Of a stretch of DNA of 45,544 nt, positions 25,158 through 35,303 are shown piece by piece. Where the stretch lies: the NCBI GenBank assembly GCA_947305005.1, contig CAMZCM010000019.1:1-45544 (forward strand). The letters are read 5' to 3'. Source of the DNA: an uncultured Prevotellaceae bacterium. GTDB taxonomy: Bacteria > Bacteroidota > Bacteroidia > Bacteroidales > Bacteroidaceae. The notes below the pieces were generated by a model. It ran no database searches. It saw only the letters and a list, made by a program, of their open reading frames with translations, and was not told the DNA's origin. Position numbers and translations under genes: made by a program. Positions within the stretch are counted from its first letter, which is position 1, and each line of letters opens with the position of its first letter.

Positions 25158-26486
25158 ATGACCCCATCTATTGTCAAGCCCGCAGAAGGAAAACTGGGCA
25201 TTCTCATTGTTGGTAATGGCGCTGTCGCCACTACTTTCATGACAGGCGTCTTCATGGCTCGAAAGGGCCTCGCCAAGCCCATTGGTTCCATGACCCAATA
25301 CGACAAGATCCGTATTGGAAAGGGCGAGAACAAACGATACTTGAAATACGATGAAATCGTCCCTTTGACGAAGTTAGACGATATCGTCTTCGGTTGCTGG
25401 GACGTCTATCCCCAGAACGCCTACCAGGCTGCTATGTATGCCGAAGTGCTAAAAGAAAAAGACATCGAACCCGTGCGCACAGAGTTGGAACAAATCAAAC
25501 CTATGCCCGCCGTCTTCGACAAAAACTATGCCAAGCGCCTGAATGGAGACAATATCAAGTCGTGTAAGACCCGTTGGGAAATGGTGGAGGCTGTGCGCGA
25601 AGATATCCGCCGCTTCAAAGCTGAGAACGGTTGCGCTCGCATTGTGGTGCTATGGGCTGCATCCACAGAGATCTATGTACCAGTGGAAGAGACAGTACAC
25701 TATCACCTCGCAGACCTCGAAGCAGCCATGAAAGCTGATGACCGCGAACATGTCGCACCCTCGATGTGCTACGCTTACGCTGCTCTCTCAGAAGGTGCAC
25801 CGTTCATTATGGGAGCGCCCAACACAACGGTTGATATCCCTGCCATGTGGGAATTGGCTGAGCAAACCAAGATGCCGATTGCCGGCAAAGATTTCAAGAC
25901 GGGACAGACGTTGGTCAAGAGCGGCTTCGCCCCCATCATCGGAACACGTTGTCTGGGTTTGAACGGATGGTTCTCCACCAACATCCTGGGTAATCGCGAC
26001 GGCCTCGTGTTAGACGAGCCTGCCAACTTCCGCACCAAGGAAGTCTCAAAACTATCCACCTTGGAAACGATTCTAAAACCCGATGAGCAGCCCGACTTAT
26101 ACGGACACGGCAACGACGAGGACACACAGTATTTCCATAAGGTTCGCATTAACTATTATCCCCCTCGCAACGACAATAAGGAAGGTTGGGATAATATTGA
26201 TATCTTCGGCTGGATGGGATATCCGATGCAGGTGAAAATCAATTTCCTCTGTCGTGACAGTATCTTAGCGGCTCCCCTCTGCTTAGACCTTTGCCTGCTC
26301 AGCGACCTCGCCGCACGCGCCGGCCGTTATGGCATACAACGCTTCCTCAGCTTCTATCTGAAGAGCCCGATGCACGACTACACCCAAGGTGAGGAAGCCG
26401 TCAACCACCTCTATCAGCAATACACCATACTGAAGAACGCTATCCGTGAGATGGGCGGCTACGAGGCTGACGAAGAAATGGATTAA
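25158..26486 (+). CDS. myo-Inositol-1-phosphate synthase
   Basis: Converts glucose-6-phosphate to myo-inositol-1-phosphate using NAD. The 442-residue product has the Rossmann opening LGILIVGNGAVATTFMTGVF (residues 13-32), WAASTEIYVPVEETVHYH, GKDFKTGQTLVKSGFAPIIG and the catalytic-region motif INFLCRDSILAAPLCLDLCL, all diagnostic of MIPS. The length fits the bacterial group. It ends the cluster; its stop overlaps that of the convergent regulator gene. It supplies inositol phosphate for the upstream genes. Confidence 0.95.
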   Translation: MTPSIVKPAEGKLGILIVGNGAVATTFMTGVFMARKGLAKPIGSMTQYDKIRIGKGENKRYLKYDEIVPLTKLDDIVFGCWDVYPQNAYQAAMYAEVLKEKDIEPVRTELEQIKPMPAVFDKNYAKRLNGDNIKSCKTRWEMVEAVREDIRRFKAENGCARIVVLWAASTEIYVPVEETVHYHLADLEAAMKADDREHVAPSMCYAYAALSEGAPFIMGAPNTTVDIPAMWELAEQTKMPIAGKDFKTGQTLVKSGFAPIIGTRCLGLNGWFSTNILGNRDGLVLDEPANFRTKEVSKLSTLETILKPDEQPDLYGHGNDEDTQYFHKVRINYYPPRNDNKEGWDNIDIFGWMGYPMQVKINFLCRDSILAAPLCLDLCLLSDLAARAGRYGIQRFLSFYLKSPMHDYTQGEEAVNHLYQQYTILKNAIREMGGYEADEEMD

Positions 26487-29179
26487 TTGGCTTCCACGTA
26501 GCTGCGCGGCGATACGCCAAAGTGTTTACGGAAGATTGTGGAGAAATAGCCTAAGTTGGAGAAGCCGACGGTGTAAGCCACTTGTGTGATATTCAGCTTC
26601 TGCTCACGTAATAGACGGGCTGCTTGCTCCAGACGGATATTCCTGATAAACTCTGTTACTGAAAGTCCTGTCATCTCCTTCATCTTACGATGGAGGTGCG
26701 CACGACTGATAGCAGCTTCTTCACATAGCTGTTCCACACTGAAGTCACTGTCACCCAAATGACGGTTGACACTTTGTACAATACGCTCCATAAGTGCCTC
26801 ATCGTTGCCCTGCACGGCAGGAAGCTCTAATTTATCAGCCATCAAAGCGCTGTTCCCATAGAGGCTACGCTGGTGCTTGCGGCTCTGCACGAAGCTGTTG
26901 ATGGCACGTTTCATATCATCCAGCGTCAATGGCGTATCTTGTGTGTTGATGGCCCCCATGAGGAAATGCAGTTTTTCCTTATCGAGCTGGTATTGGATAT
27001 TACGACGATAGATATGGGCCAAACCCACTGTGGAGCCAATCATCAACAACACATATAAAATATAAGCGATCGTGCTGCGCCACCACGGCGGACGGACTTC
27101 AATGATAAAGGTTTCAACAGGAGTATAAACACCTTCTGAGAGGCCCCGCACCTCTAAATGGTAAGTGCCAGGCGCCAAATGATTGAACGCAATGGCATTC
27201 TCGCCTTTGGGAGCCTGTTGCCAACGACGTTCTCCCTCCAGACGGTATTCAAAGATCACGCCTCCAGCTGAAGCGAAATCCAACAATGAGAACTCCAACC
27301 GGAAAGCGGCATCAACATAACTAAGACTGAACTTACGACTATCACCTATAGGACCGTCCATCACCCGTTTGCCATTACTGCGAGTCTGTGTATTGGCCTT
27401 ATGGCCGCCTATGACGAAAGCGGTCAGGTGCACCTGCTTCAACACACCTTGTCGATGGCGAATGCTGTCAGGAGAGAAACGGATAATGCCGTCAGCCGTT
27501 CCAAAAAAGATATGGCCATCCGAGCTCTGAAGACCAGCCCCCTGCACAAACTCACGTTCTTTCAGGCTATAGTCGCCGACATACGTCACCAACTCCCTTT
27601 GTTTGGGACTCCATCGCCAGATGCCTTCATTGGTACTGAGCCAAATGTCACCAACGGCATCCTCAGCTATATAACTAATCATTTTACCTCGCAACTGCTC
27701 TGTACCGTTTTCAGGATGTAGCCGTCCCTTACGAGACCAACGTTGCAGACCATGCTCCGTTGCCATCAGGACATCACCAGAGGTCAGCACACGCAAGGCA
27801 GTACATTGCTCACGATCAACAAGCACACGCCAGCCCTCGGTCGTAAACGATTCCGATGCTGGATCATAGCAGCAGACACCCGATGAAGTGCCCATCCATA
27901 ATCGCCCTTTCTGGTCCGTATCGAAACAAAATATCCAGTCATTGGCCAGACGTCCACGTTCCCGTGTATCCTCATCATTCATACTCAACTTCTTCACCAC
28001 CTGCCCCGTTGTCTTATTCACAATAGCAAAACCAAGGCCAAACGTCGAAACTGCCAGCAAGTCCTCATCAAGTTCTTTGATGGTATTCACACGCTGACCA
28101 TCCAAATGGGCAGACAATGTCGCCTTATTCTTTTGCGGGTCATAGCTCCATAAGCCATCGATGGTTCCAAGCCAGAAGTTTCCTGCGGCATCGCTATACA
28201 TCGTCTCGATACCAACAGGCTCTTCAGTATGTGCCACAATCTTTCCATCTGAGGAGAAGGCATAAATGCCATCACCCTGCACACTACACCAGATGAAATC
28301 TTCAGAGGATTGATAATGGCCTGAAATTGCAGCAATTGCGGAGACATAAGTGCCTGTCTCCTGACGCTGTTCAGTAAAACTCCACGTCTCGAATAGCGGC
28401 TTGCGCTGCAGAGGAATCATCAGGAGACCTTTTTGTGCACAAGCAACCCAAAGATTACCACTCCGATCAATATACAACGTCTCAATACGAGCACGATTCA
28501 GATCAATACCATTGACCGTCATCTCAAAGCGGCTCAATGAAGTCTCTTGAGCAGGCAACCAATAAAGCCCGTTTCCACGCGTTCCCACATAGACATTTCC
28601 GGCTTTATCCTTGACAGAGCACGTGAGGAGGACATCTGCAGGCGCCATCTTCAAGAGATAAGGTTCTACCCCCCTCCCAGAAACGAAAGCCTCTTCACCC
28701 AAGGGGATTACGCCCAAACGGGGACGAGCTGTTCGTGAATCTGCATCGACATAGAAATGGCCATAGCCGGCAGTTCCTACCAAAAGACGTCCGTCAGGCA
28801 TCGTACTCATCGTGGTGATACGAGGCTCCAGACTATCTGGGAAAGCTATAGGAAAAAGGCTATCGAGAGCACGGTCGTGAACAAACAAGCCACGTGCCGT
28901 ACCCACCCATAGAACACCACGTCTGTCCGCACAAAGTGATGAGACTTCCACGGGATTTTGAGCGATGACATCCTGTGAGAAGTTCATCTGTGTGAAACGA
29001 TAACCGTCAAAGCGATTCAAACCGTTCGCCGTGCCCACCCACAACAGACCATCTTCAGTCTGATAAATGGAAACAATGAGCGAACTGCTTAACTGATCCG
29101 GGCCATAGAAGAGAGCTTGGGTGGCGTATGATAGCAAGGTGGCAAATCCGACAATTGCCAACAATAGGATTCTTTTCAT
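26483..29179 (-). CDS. Membrane regulator: propeller, Y_Y_Y and AraC domains
   Basis: An 898-residue one-component sensor. Signal peptide, then about 14 Reg_prop-type beta-propeller repeats (TEDGLLWVGTANGLNRFDGY at the start) in residues 25-590, a Y_Y_Y domain (FRLEFSLLDFASAGGVIFEY) at about 600-695, one membrane helix (IAYILYVLLMIGSTVGLAHI) near 706-728, a short linker, and an AraC-type DNA-binding domain at about 800-898 ending HFGVSPRSYVEAN. The histidine kinase and receiver domains of hybrid two-component systems are absent, so signalling must go straight across the membrane. It lies beside GH27 and probably controls the glycan locus. Confidence 0.9.
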   Translation of the reverse strand: MKRILLLAIVGFATLLSYATQALFYGPDQLSSSLIVSIYQTEDGLLWVGTANGLNRFDGYRFTQMNFSQDVIAQNPVEVSSLCADRRGVLWVGTARGLFVHDRALDSLFPIAFPDSLEPRITTMSTMPDGRLLVGTAGYGHFYVDADSRTARPRLGVIPLGEEAFVSGRGVEPYLLKMAPADVLLTCSVKDKAGNVYVGTRGNGLYWLPAQETSLSRFEMTVNGIDLNRARIETLYIDRSGNLWVACAQKGLLMIPLQRKPLFETWSFTEQRQETGTYVSAIAAISGHYQSSEDFIWCSVQGDGIYAFSSDGKIVAHTEEPVGIETMYSDAAGNFWLGTIDGLWSYDPQKNKATLSAHLDGQRVNTIKELDEDLLAVSTFGLGFAIVNKTTGQVVKKLSMNDEDTRERGRLANDWIFCFDTDQKGRLWMGTSSGVCCYDPASESFTTEGWRVLVDREQCTALRVLTSGDVLMATEHGLQRWSRKGRLHPENGTEQLRGKMISYIAEDAVGDIWLSTNEGIWRWSPKQRELVTYVGDYSLKEREFVQGAGLQSSDGHIFFGTADGIIRFSPDSIRHRQGVLKQVHLTAFVIGGHKANTQTRSNGKRVMDGPIGDSRKFSLSYVDAAFRLEFSLLDFASAGGVIFEYRLEGERRWQQAPKGENAIAFNHLAPGTYHLEVRGLSEGVYTPVETFIIEVRPPWWRSTIAYILYVLLMIGSTVGLAHIYRRNIQYQLDKEKLHFLMGAINTQDTPLTLDDMKRAINSFVQSRKHQRSLYGNSALMADKLELPAVQGNDEALMERIVQSVNRHLGDSDFSVEQLCEEAAISRAHLHRKMKEMTGLSVTEFIRNIRLEQAARLLREQKLNITQVAYTVGFSNLGYFSTIFRKHFGVSPRSYVEAN

Positions 29180-29197
29180 TACGTTGGTTTTATGTCA

Positions 29198-29205
29198 CAA
29201 ATTTA
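29198..29205 (-). promoter_or_regulatory. Candidate -7 element of the 898-aa regulator gene
   Basis: TAAATTTG on the minus strand fits TAnnTTTG, 18 nt before the ATG. The short leader is unusual but matches the very AT-rich upstream bases. Confidence 0.45.
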
Positions 29206-29312
29206 CACATAAAACTCCATAACGCGCTCTTAAATCCTATCTAATTCGCGATTTTTATGTCCAACAGCAGTATTTTATGGCCAAAAATCGAAAGAAGAAG
29301 CCTTCAATGGGT

Positions 29313-31088
29313 TTATTGTACGAGGATTTTCTTGTTTCCAACCACATAAATGCCAGGAGACGACAAAGACGACACACTGCGACCGTTAAGGTCATAAGTC
29401 GCAGACGATTGAGACACCTTTTGAGCATCTGAATTCGTCTCACTGATTCCGTCTGGCTCCAAAAGCGTCAATTTCATGTAATCCATATTGGGCATCCACC
29501 CTGTTGCGTTGCTAAGACTGACTGTATTGACGCCAGCATTCAGGTGAACAGTCACTGTACAAGTCTTCACTGTATCCCAGTTACCAGAATTCAAAGAGGT
29601 GAAGTTCTTTACATTCTCGCCATTCACGCTCAGCTGCATCGAACGGTTCTCGCCAGAGAAATAGCCGAAGGTAAGACGATATTTTCCGCCCGTTTGGCTA
29701 TAGACATTTCTCCATTCAAGATTGTTATCCTTGGAGTGTCCAAGCCAGCCTACTTTACACTTTCCAGAAGCAGAGTTCGATTCCTCATAAGTTGCGCTGT
29801 AATCTACCTGGTTGTTGGAAATCTCCTGATAGGTTCCATTAAAAGCTGTCTCAGCTTCATAAAGAGTACGTTCCAAGCGCTTTTCGGCGGTAGCCTTATA
29901 AATGGCTGTTCCGTGTGCGGGCAGTGTCACTTCCATTGTTCCTTCAACTGGATTTTTCACATCTCTCTTTTTGAAACAATCACGCAGTTGAATCGTTCCA
30001 CTAAGGTCCATAGCAGCGAAATCCACCACAACGGTCTGTTCTTGATCGGAAGGGTTATAAACGGCGAAAGCGCGCTTGGTGCCCCAACGTTCCTCAATGT
30101 CCTTTACCAACACGTAGCAGTCACCCTGACGCTGACACACGTAGGCCTGAAGGTGTAAAGAATCCTGATTGAGAGAAATCAGGTCTGCGTTTCTCAAGAG
30201 AGCCTTAGTTGTATTGGTGATTTTTTCCATATCACAGCCTATCAACAGCGGCGACGACATGATACACCACATACCAAAGTGCGTCTTATCTTCTTCTTCA
30301 GACATGGAACGGCCGACCTCCAGCATATCCATATCATTATAACGTCCGCCGTAGCAATATGCTGAGAGGTAGAGGTTTTCCTTGATGATTCCTCTCACGC
30401 TTTCCCACCCATCGTAAATATCACCAGTGGTGCGCCAAGAGAAAGCGACATCGTTGATCCATGTGCCAGGATAAGCCCAGCGGCAGGCATTCATACGAAC
30501 ATCTGTGCGGCCTGTATTCTTAATGGCTTCAGCGATGGCGGTGTAGCGCTCACGCTCATCCAGTTTGAGATGATCTTCATTGTGGCCAGGTGAGCCTCCA
30601 CAGAAATCCACCTTGATAAAATCAAAACCCAAATCCTTGAAAAAGAAATCCATATCCTGTTGATCATGCTCATATAGCCCTACGCCTTTACCGATGGGAT
30701 CACCACTGAACATGCTACCGCAAGTATTGCGGCCTGCATCAGAATAGATGCCAGCCTTCAATCCCTTGCCGTGGATATAATCAACAATCCCTTTCAAGCC
30801 ATTAGGGAAACGCGTAGGATGAATCAACAGGTGTCCCGTTTCTGCATCGCGGCCTCCGAAATAGCCATCATCGATATTGATATACTGATAGCCACTGGAG
30901 ATGAGCCCTTTGCTCACCATGGCATTTGCCTGCTTCTTAATCACTTCCTCACTGATATTCACGCCATACGTGTTCCAAGAGCTCCAACCCATTGTGGGAC
31001 CATCGGTGTTCTCAGTTACTTCCTGTGCTATTACATGATTAATAGGTAGAGTACAACCTACCAAAAGTGTCAATAAAAAGTGTCTCAT
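29313..31088 (-). CDS. GH27 alpha-galactosidase/beta-L-arabinopyranosidase-like enzyme
   Basis: Secreted 591-residue glycosidase (signal peptide to about residue 21). The catalytic GH27 barrel starts GPTMGWSSWNTYGVNI; the nucleophile is Asp161 in FDFIKVDFCGG and the acid/base is Asp254 in RYNDMDMLEVG (DMD replaces the usual DPD). A C-terminal beta-sandwich of CBM35/CBM6 type follows (residues about 420-550; YEAETAFNGTYQEISNNQV). The tail TYDLNGRSVSSLSSPGIYVV is a sorting-type end. GH27 covers alpha-galactosidases and beta-L-arabinopyranosidases; the choice is open. Confidence 0.9.
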   Translation of the reverse strand: MRHFLLTLLVGCTLPINHVIAQEVTENTDGPTMGWSSWNTYGVNISEEVIKKQANAMVSKGLISSGYQYINIDDGYFGGRDAETGHLLIHPTRFPNGLKGIVDYIHGKGLKAGIYSDAGRNTCGSMFSGDPIGKGVGLYEHDQQDMDFFFKDLGFDFIKVDFCGGSPGHNEDHLKLDERERYTAIAEAIKNTGRTDVRMNACRWAYPGTWINDVAFSWRTTGDIYDGWESVRGIIKENLYLSAYCYGGRYNDMDMLEVGRSMSEEEDKTHFGMWCIMSSPLLIGCDMEKITNTTKALLRNADLISLNQDSLHLQAYVCQRQGDCYVLVKDIEERWGTKRAFAVYNPSDQEQTVVVDFAAMDLSGTIQLRDCFKKRDVKNPVEGTMEVTLPAHGTAIYKATAEKRLERTLYEAETAFNGTYQEISNNQVDYSATYEESNSASGKCKVGWLGHSKDNNLEWRNVYSQTGGKYRLTFGYFSGENRSMQLSVNGENVKNFTSLNSGNWDTVKTCTVTVHLNAGVNTVSLSNATGWMPNMDYMKLTLLEPDGISETNSDAQKVSQSSATYDLNGRSVSSLSSPGIYVVGNKKILVQ

Positions 31089-31114
31089 GACGATATAAAT
31101 TACATTTTTCGTGG

Positions 31115-31122
31115 CAAAGATA
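31115..31122 (-). promoter_or_regulatory. Candidate -7 element of the GH27 gene
   Basis: TATCTTTG on the minus strand, 26 nt before the ATG, matches TAnnTTTG exactly. Confidence 0.55.
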
Positions 31123-31171
31123 AGTAAAATACGGCTTTATAGCTTTCATTTACGTGTCAAATAGTTCGATT

Positions 31172-31190
31172 TTTATCTCATATTGATAAA
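31172..31190. promoter_or_regulatory. Inverted repeat between the divergent GH27 and GH2 genes
   Basis: TTTATC (31172-31177) and GATAAA (31185-31190) form a perfect inverted repeat with a 7-bp spacer in the middle of the 195-bp divergent intergenic region. It could be an operator serving both promoters. Confidence 0.35.
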
Positions 31191-31229
31191 TATTAAAAGG
31201 AAAAAGGAATACATATAAGAAGATTTTAC

Positions 31230-31248
31230 TACCTTTGCCGTATCTTTG
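31230..31248 (+). promoter_or_regulatory. Two overlapping -7 candidates for the GH2 gene
   Basis: TACCTTTG (31230-31237) and TATCTTTG (31241-31248) both fit TAnnTTTG, 46 and 35 nt before the ATG at 31284. No clear -33 box distinguishes them. Confidence 0.5.
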
Positions 31249-31283
31249 AAATATTTCTCCTATTAACAACCACAATTTTCATC

Positions 31284-34200
31284 ATGTCACTACTTAACAA
31301 AAACTTAACGACAAACATCATGGGGAAAGCCATTGTATTCACCTTGATGTTGACAAGCACAATGACAGCCAATGCCCAGACGGGCAAAGAATGGGACGAT
31401 CCAACAATCACAAGCGTTAACCGTGAGACAGCACACACCATCGCTATCCCTATGGCATCTGCTTCTGATATCACCCAGAATGATATAACGCTATCACCAT
31501 GGTATCAGTCGCTGAACGGCACATGGAAGTTCCTATGGGTGAAGTCGCCCTCAGCGGTCAAAGAAGAAACGTGCGCCAAAGATTACAATGACGCTTCATG
31601 GACAGACATTGACGTCCCTTCAAGTTGGCAGGTATGGGGCCTCAATCATGGTAAGTCCTGGGATAAGCCTCTCTATTGTAACGTCCAATATCCCTTCTCT
31701 TTCAACGACCAGACATTCAGCATCATGGCTGATCGTCCATCATGGTTCACCTACAACAGTTCAATGCCCAATCCTGTAGGAACCTATCGTCGCACCTTCA
31801 CTATTCCCGAGTCATGGTCAGGACGTGATATCTATGTGCGTTTCAACAGTGTGGGACACGGCTATTATCTTTGGATCAACGGACAGCGGATCGGTTATAG
31901 TGAGGACAGCTATCTCCCCTCTGAATTCAATATTACCCAATACCTCGTTGCAGGCGAGAACACCATCGCCCTTCAGGTTTATCGTTTCACCAGCGGCTCC
32001 TTCCTGGAGTGTCAGGACTACTGGCGTCTGACAGGTATTCACCGCTCATGCTTCCTCTGGGCTGCGCCAAAGAGTCAGATTCGTGACTATTTCTTCACTA
32101 CTGATTTAGATGACAGTTATACCAACGCTAAGGCCAATGTGAAAGTGACACTTTCAGGTGCAAACAAGATTAGTGGTGGCAGTGTGGAAGTCAGCATCAT
32201 GAGCAACGGCAATACCATTGCTACCACATCAAAGACAGCAGCTGCCAGTTTGAGCTTCGACCTAGACGTCGCGACTCCCAAACTCTGGAGTGCTGAAGAT
32301 CCGAATCTGTATGACCTTGTGCTCACATTAAAAGATAATACGGGCAAGACCGTTGATATCCGAGGAGGAAAGGTGGGATTCCGCGAGGTCGGCATCCGCG
32401 ACGATGGTGCTCTTATCATCAATGGTAAACGCATGGTTTTTCATGGCGTAAACCGTCACGACTTCAGTCCTGTCAACGGACGCGCTATCACGCCCGAGGA
32501 AATAGAAGAAGATATCAAGACCATGAAGCGTCTGAACATCAACGCTGTTCGTACATCACACTATCCCAACGACCCTGTCTTCTATGATCTCTGCGACAAA
32601 TATGGTCTGTATGTATTGGCTGAGGCAGACGTAGAGTGCCATGCTTACCAGAAGCTCTCATCACTCGCCTTGTTCCGTCCTGCAATGGTGGAACGTTCTG
32701 AGAACCAAGTCCTCTGGATGCGTAACCACCCCTGTATTTTTATGTGGTCCTTCGGCAATGAATCAGGTGGCGGCGATAATTTCAGCTATGTTGACAAAGC
32801 CATCAAGGCACTTGACAAGACCCGTCTGACACACTACGAAGGCAACAGTGACTACGCGGATGTTTCCAGTACGATGTACGGCAGCTATGAGACCATTCAA
32901 AATATTGGCTCAGAGCGACAAGGCAAGACAGGTCAGCGTCCACACATTCAGTGTGAGAACAGCCACTCGATGGGAAACTCCATGGGTAATGTCCGCGATA
33001 TGTTCGACCTTTATGAAAAGTATCCCTGCCTGACAGGTGAGTTCATCTGGGACTTCAAGGATCAGGGACTGCTGACCAAGAATAGTGCCGGCAAGGAATA
33101 TTGGGCCTATGGTGGCGATTTCAAAGACACCCCCAATGACGGGAATTTCTGTATCAACGGCCTTGTGCGTCCCGATTGGAGCCTCACCTCCAAATCTTAT
33201 AACACGAAAAAAGTCTATCAGCCGTTGGAGTTCAAGGCCATCAAAGGCAAGACTAACCAGTTCCGCTACAAGAACAAGATGGCCTTTATGCCTTCAACAA
33301 CCTATGCTGTCACCTATGAGCTGATGAACGAAGAAGGAACCGTTCTCAGCAGCGGCACCATAGATAACAATGTAGCAGCTGGCGACAGCACAGCCATCAC
33401 CATAGACCTCGCCGCCCTCTCCTCACTGGATGCTTCGGAGGAAGCCTTTATCCACTTCGTTGCCAAGCAGAAGAGCGCAACGCTTTGGGCAGATGCCGGC
33501 TACGTGGTTGCAGAGGAGAAGTTGCCCGTGAAGACCGCCAAGAAGTCGATGTACACACCTGCAGCGGCAGAGGCGCTAACGGTCAATGAAGGAAGTTCCA
33601 GCGTCACTATATCCAATAACCATTTTACCGCTACATTTAGTAAATCACAAGGCACACTCACCGGCTATACGCTTGACGGGCTCTCACTGATGAGCAAACC
33701 CTTGTTGCTGAATGCATTCCGTTTGCCGACTGACAATGACGGGCGACATAATGAGAGTTGGGATGAGGCTGGACTACGCAAGCTTTCTGTAAAGTGCAAC
33801 ACATCCAGTTTTGTTCGTGCTGAAGATGGCCAGACGGTCAATGTAGCCCTCAATAGTACCTACACAGGTAAAAATGGCACAGCATTTGATGTTCTCCTCC
33901 ATTTCATCGTCTGTGCTGACGGTACAATTATGGTCAACTCATTCATTCGTCCTGCCATGGCGGGTGCTATTCTTCCCAAGTTGGGCTTCCGCTTAGAGAT
34001 GCCGTCAAGCATGGAACAGCTCTCTTGGTTTGGACGTGGCCCCTGGGACAGCTATCGCGATCGTAAGGAAGCCTGTCTGCCTGCTATTTATCGCAGCACT
34101 GTCACCGACCAAAGAGAAGACTATATCAAGCCGCAGGAACATGGAACAAAGCAGGAAGTGCGCTGGATTGCCCTTACCAATGAAGAGGGAAAAGGTTTGC

Positions 34201-35303
34201 TTTTCGTTGCACCCGACCAGATGGCCGCTTCCGCTGTACACTTCCGTCCGGAGGATAACTACACCGATCGCAACAACCGCGCTAATCACACCCCAGACTT
34301 CAAGACCTGCACCAACGCAGTCGTTTCACTCGATGCTGCCACACGAGGTCTCGGCAATGCCAGTTGCGGACCCGATGTCAGGAGTCAGTATGAGTTGAAA
34401 GCTACCGATACAGCTTTCCGCTTCTTCATCATGCCGTTAACACAGAAAGATGAGGCAGCCGCAAAAGCTCGCGTAGATATGCCCGTTTGCCAACCAGTCA
34501 CCTGTGAACGTCAAGCCAATGGTCGCATAGCTATGACAACAACCACAAAAAATGCGAGTATTTATTATAGTATCAATGGTGCTGAGTTCAAGAAATACTC
34601 ATCTACCACTATGGTATCACACAACAATGCTTGCACGGTTGAAGCATATTGCACTGCTACAGGAATGATTGAGAGCCCTCATATGACCTATAGCTTTTCG
34701 ATGTATGTCAAAAAAAGCACATGGAAGTTAGTAAGCGTTGATAGCTATCATGGTGGCAATGAGGCTACGAAAGCTTTTGACGGCAATAATGACACCTATT
34801 GGCATACAGATTGGGGAGCCAATGAAACGGCATGTCCCCATACCCTGATTGTGGACATGGTAAAAACGTACCAGATTAAGGCGTTCACCTATCTGGCTCG
34901 TCAAGATGGACAAAGCAATGGTATGGTGAAAGCCTATGAAGTGTATCTCAGCACCGATGGAAAGAACTGGGGAAGCCCCGTAGCCTCAGGTGAGTTCAAG
35001 AACACAACAGCGCTGCAGGTTGCTAGCTTCGCTAAATCTACAGCTGGCCGCTATCTGAAGTTTGTCGCCAACTCTGAGGTCAATGGCAAGGCATGGAGTT
35101 CTGCTGCTGAGATTGGGATTGAGGCAGAAGCCGATATCACAGGTATCAGTGCCACTCATCAGGAAACCGTTGTCCCTGACGATACTGTTTATGATATGCA
35201 AGGCCGTCCGATGATGTCTCATCAGACGGCCTCGAACAACCATCTCCCCTCAGGGATGTATATTCACAAGCGCAAGAAAATGTTGATTACGCAGAATTAT
35301 TGA
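31284..35303 (+). CDS. GH2 beta-galactosidase with CBM32-type module
   Basis: Secreted 1339-residue LacZ-like enzyme. A second in-frame ATG at 31320 (MGKAIVFTLMLTSTMTANAQ) could also start the signal peptide. GH2 N-terminal, immunoglobulin-like and barrel domains follow; the acid/base is Glu493 in MWSFGNESGGG and the nucleophile Glu586 in LTGEFIWDFKDQG. The small-chain Bgal domain comes next (about 750-1040), then a chitobiase-type segment (SIYYSINGAEFKKYSS), an F5/8-type C module (GGNEATKAFDGNNDTYWHTD) and a tail with VYDMQGRPM. It is divergent from GH27. Its 3' end overlaps the convergent SGNH gene by 7 nt. Confidence 0.92.
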   Translation: MSLLNKNLTTNIMGKAIVFTLMLTSTMTANAQTGKEWDDPTITSVNRETAHTIAIPMASASDITQNDITLSPWYQSLNGTWKFLWVKSPSAVKEETCAKDYNDASWTDIDVPSSWQVWGLNHGKSWDKPLYCNVQYPFSFNDQTFSIMADRPSWFTYNSSMPNPVGTYRRTFTIPESWSGRDIYVRFNSVGHGYYLWINGQRIGYSEDSYLPSEFNITQYLVAGENTIALQVYRFTSGSFLECQDYWRLTGIHRSCFLWAAPKSQIRDYFFTTDLDDSYTNAKANVKVTLSGANKISGGSVEVSIMSNGNTIATTSKTAAASLSFDLDVATPKLWSAEDPNLYDLVLTLKDNTGKTVDIRGGKVGFREVGIRDDGALIINGKRMVFHGVNRHDFSPVNGRAITPEEIEEDIKTMKRLNINAVRTSHYPNDPVFYDLCDKYGLYVLAEADVECHAYQKLSSLALFRPAMVERSENQVLWMRNHPCIFMWSFGNESGGGDNFSYVDKAIKALDKTRLTHYEGNSDYADVSSTMYGSYETIQNIGSERQGKTGQRPHIQCENSHSMGNSMGNVRDMFDLYEKYPCLTGEFIWDFKDQGLLTKNSAGKEYWAYGGDFKDTPNDGNFCINGLVRPDWSLTSKSYNTKKVYQPLEFKAIKGKTNQFRYKNKMAFMPSTTYAVTYELMNEEGTVLSSGTIDNNVAAGDSTAITIDLAALSSLDASEEAFIHFVAKQKSATLWADAGYVVAEEKLPVKTAKKSMYTPAAAEALTVNEGSSSVTISNNHFTATFSKSQGTLTGYTLDGLSLMSKPLLLNAFRLPTDNDGRHNESWDEAGLRKLSVKCNTSSFVRAEDGQTVNVALNSTYTGKNGTAFDVLLHFIVCADGTIMVNSFIRPAMAGAILPKLGFRLEMPSSMEQLSWFGRGPWDSYRDRKEACLPAIYRSTVTDQREDYIKPQEHGTKQEVRWIALTNEEGKGLLFVAPDQMAASAVHFRPEDNYTDRNNRANHTPDFKTCTNAVVSLDAATRGLGNASCGPDVRSQYELKATDTAFRFFIMPLTQKDEAAAKARVDMPVCQPVTCERQANGRIAMTTTTKNASIYYSINGAEFKKYSSTTMVSHNNACTVEAYCTATGMIESPHMTYSFSMYVKKSTWKLVSVDSYHGGNEATKAFDGNNDTYWHTDWGANETACPHTLIVDMVKTYQIKAFTYLARQDGQSNGMVKAYEVYLSTDGKNWGSPVASGEFKNTTALQVASFAKSTAGRYLKFVANSEVNGKAWSSAAEIGIEAEADITGISATHQETVVPDDTVYDMQGRPMMSHQTASNNHLPSGMYIHKRKKMLITQNY

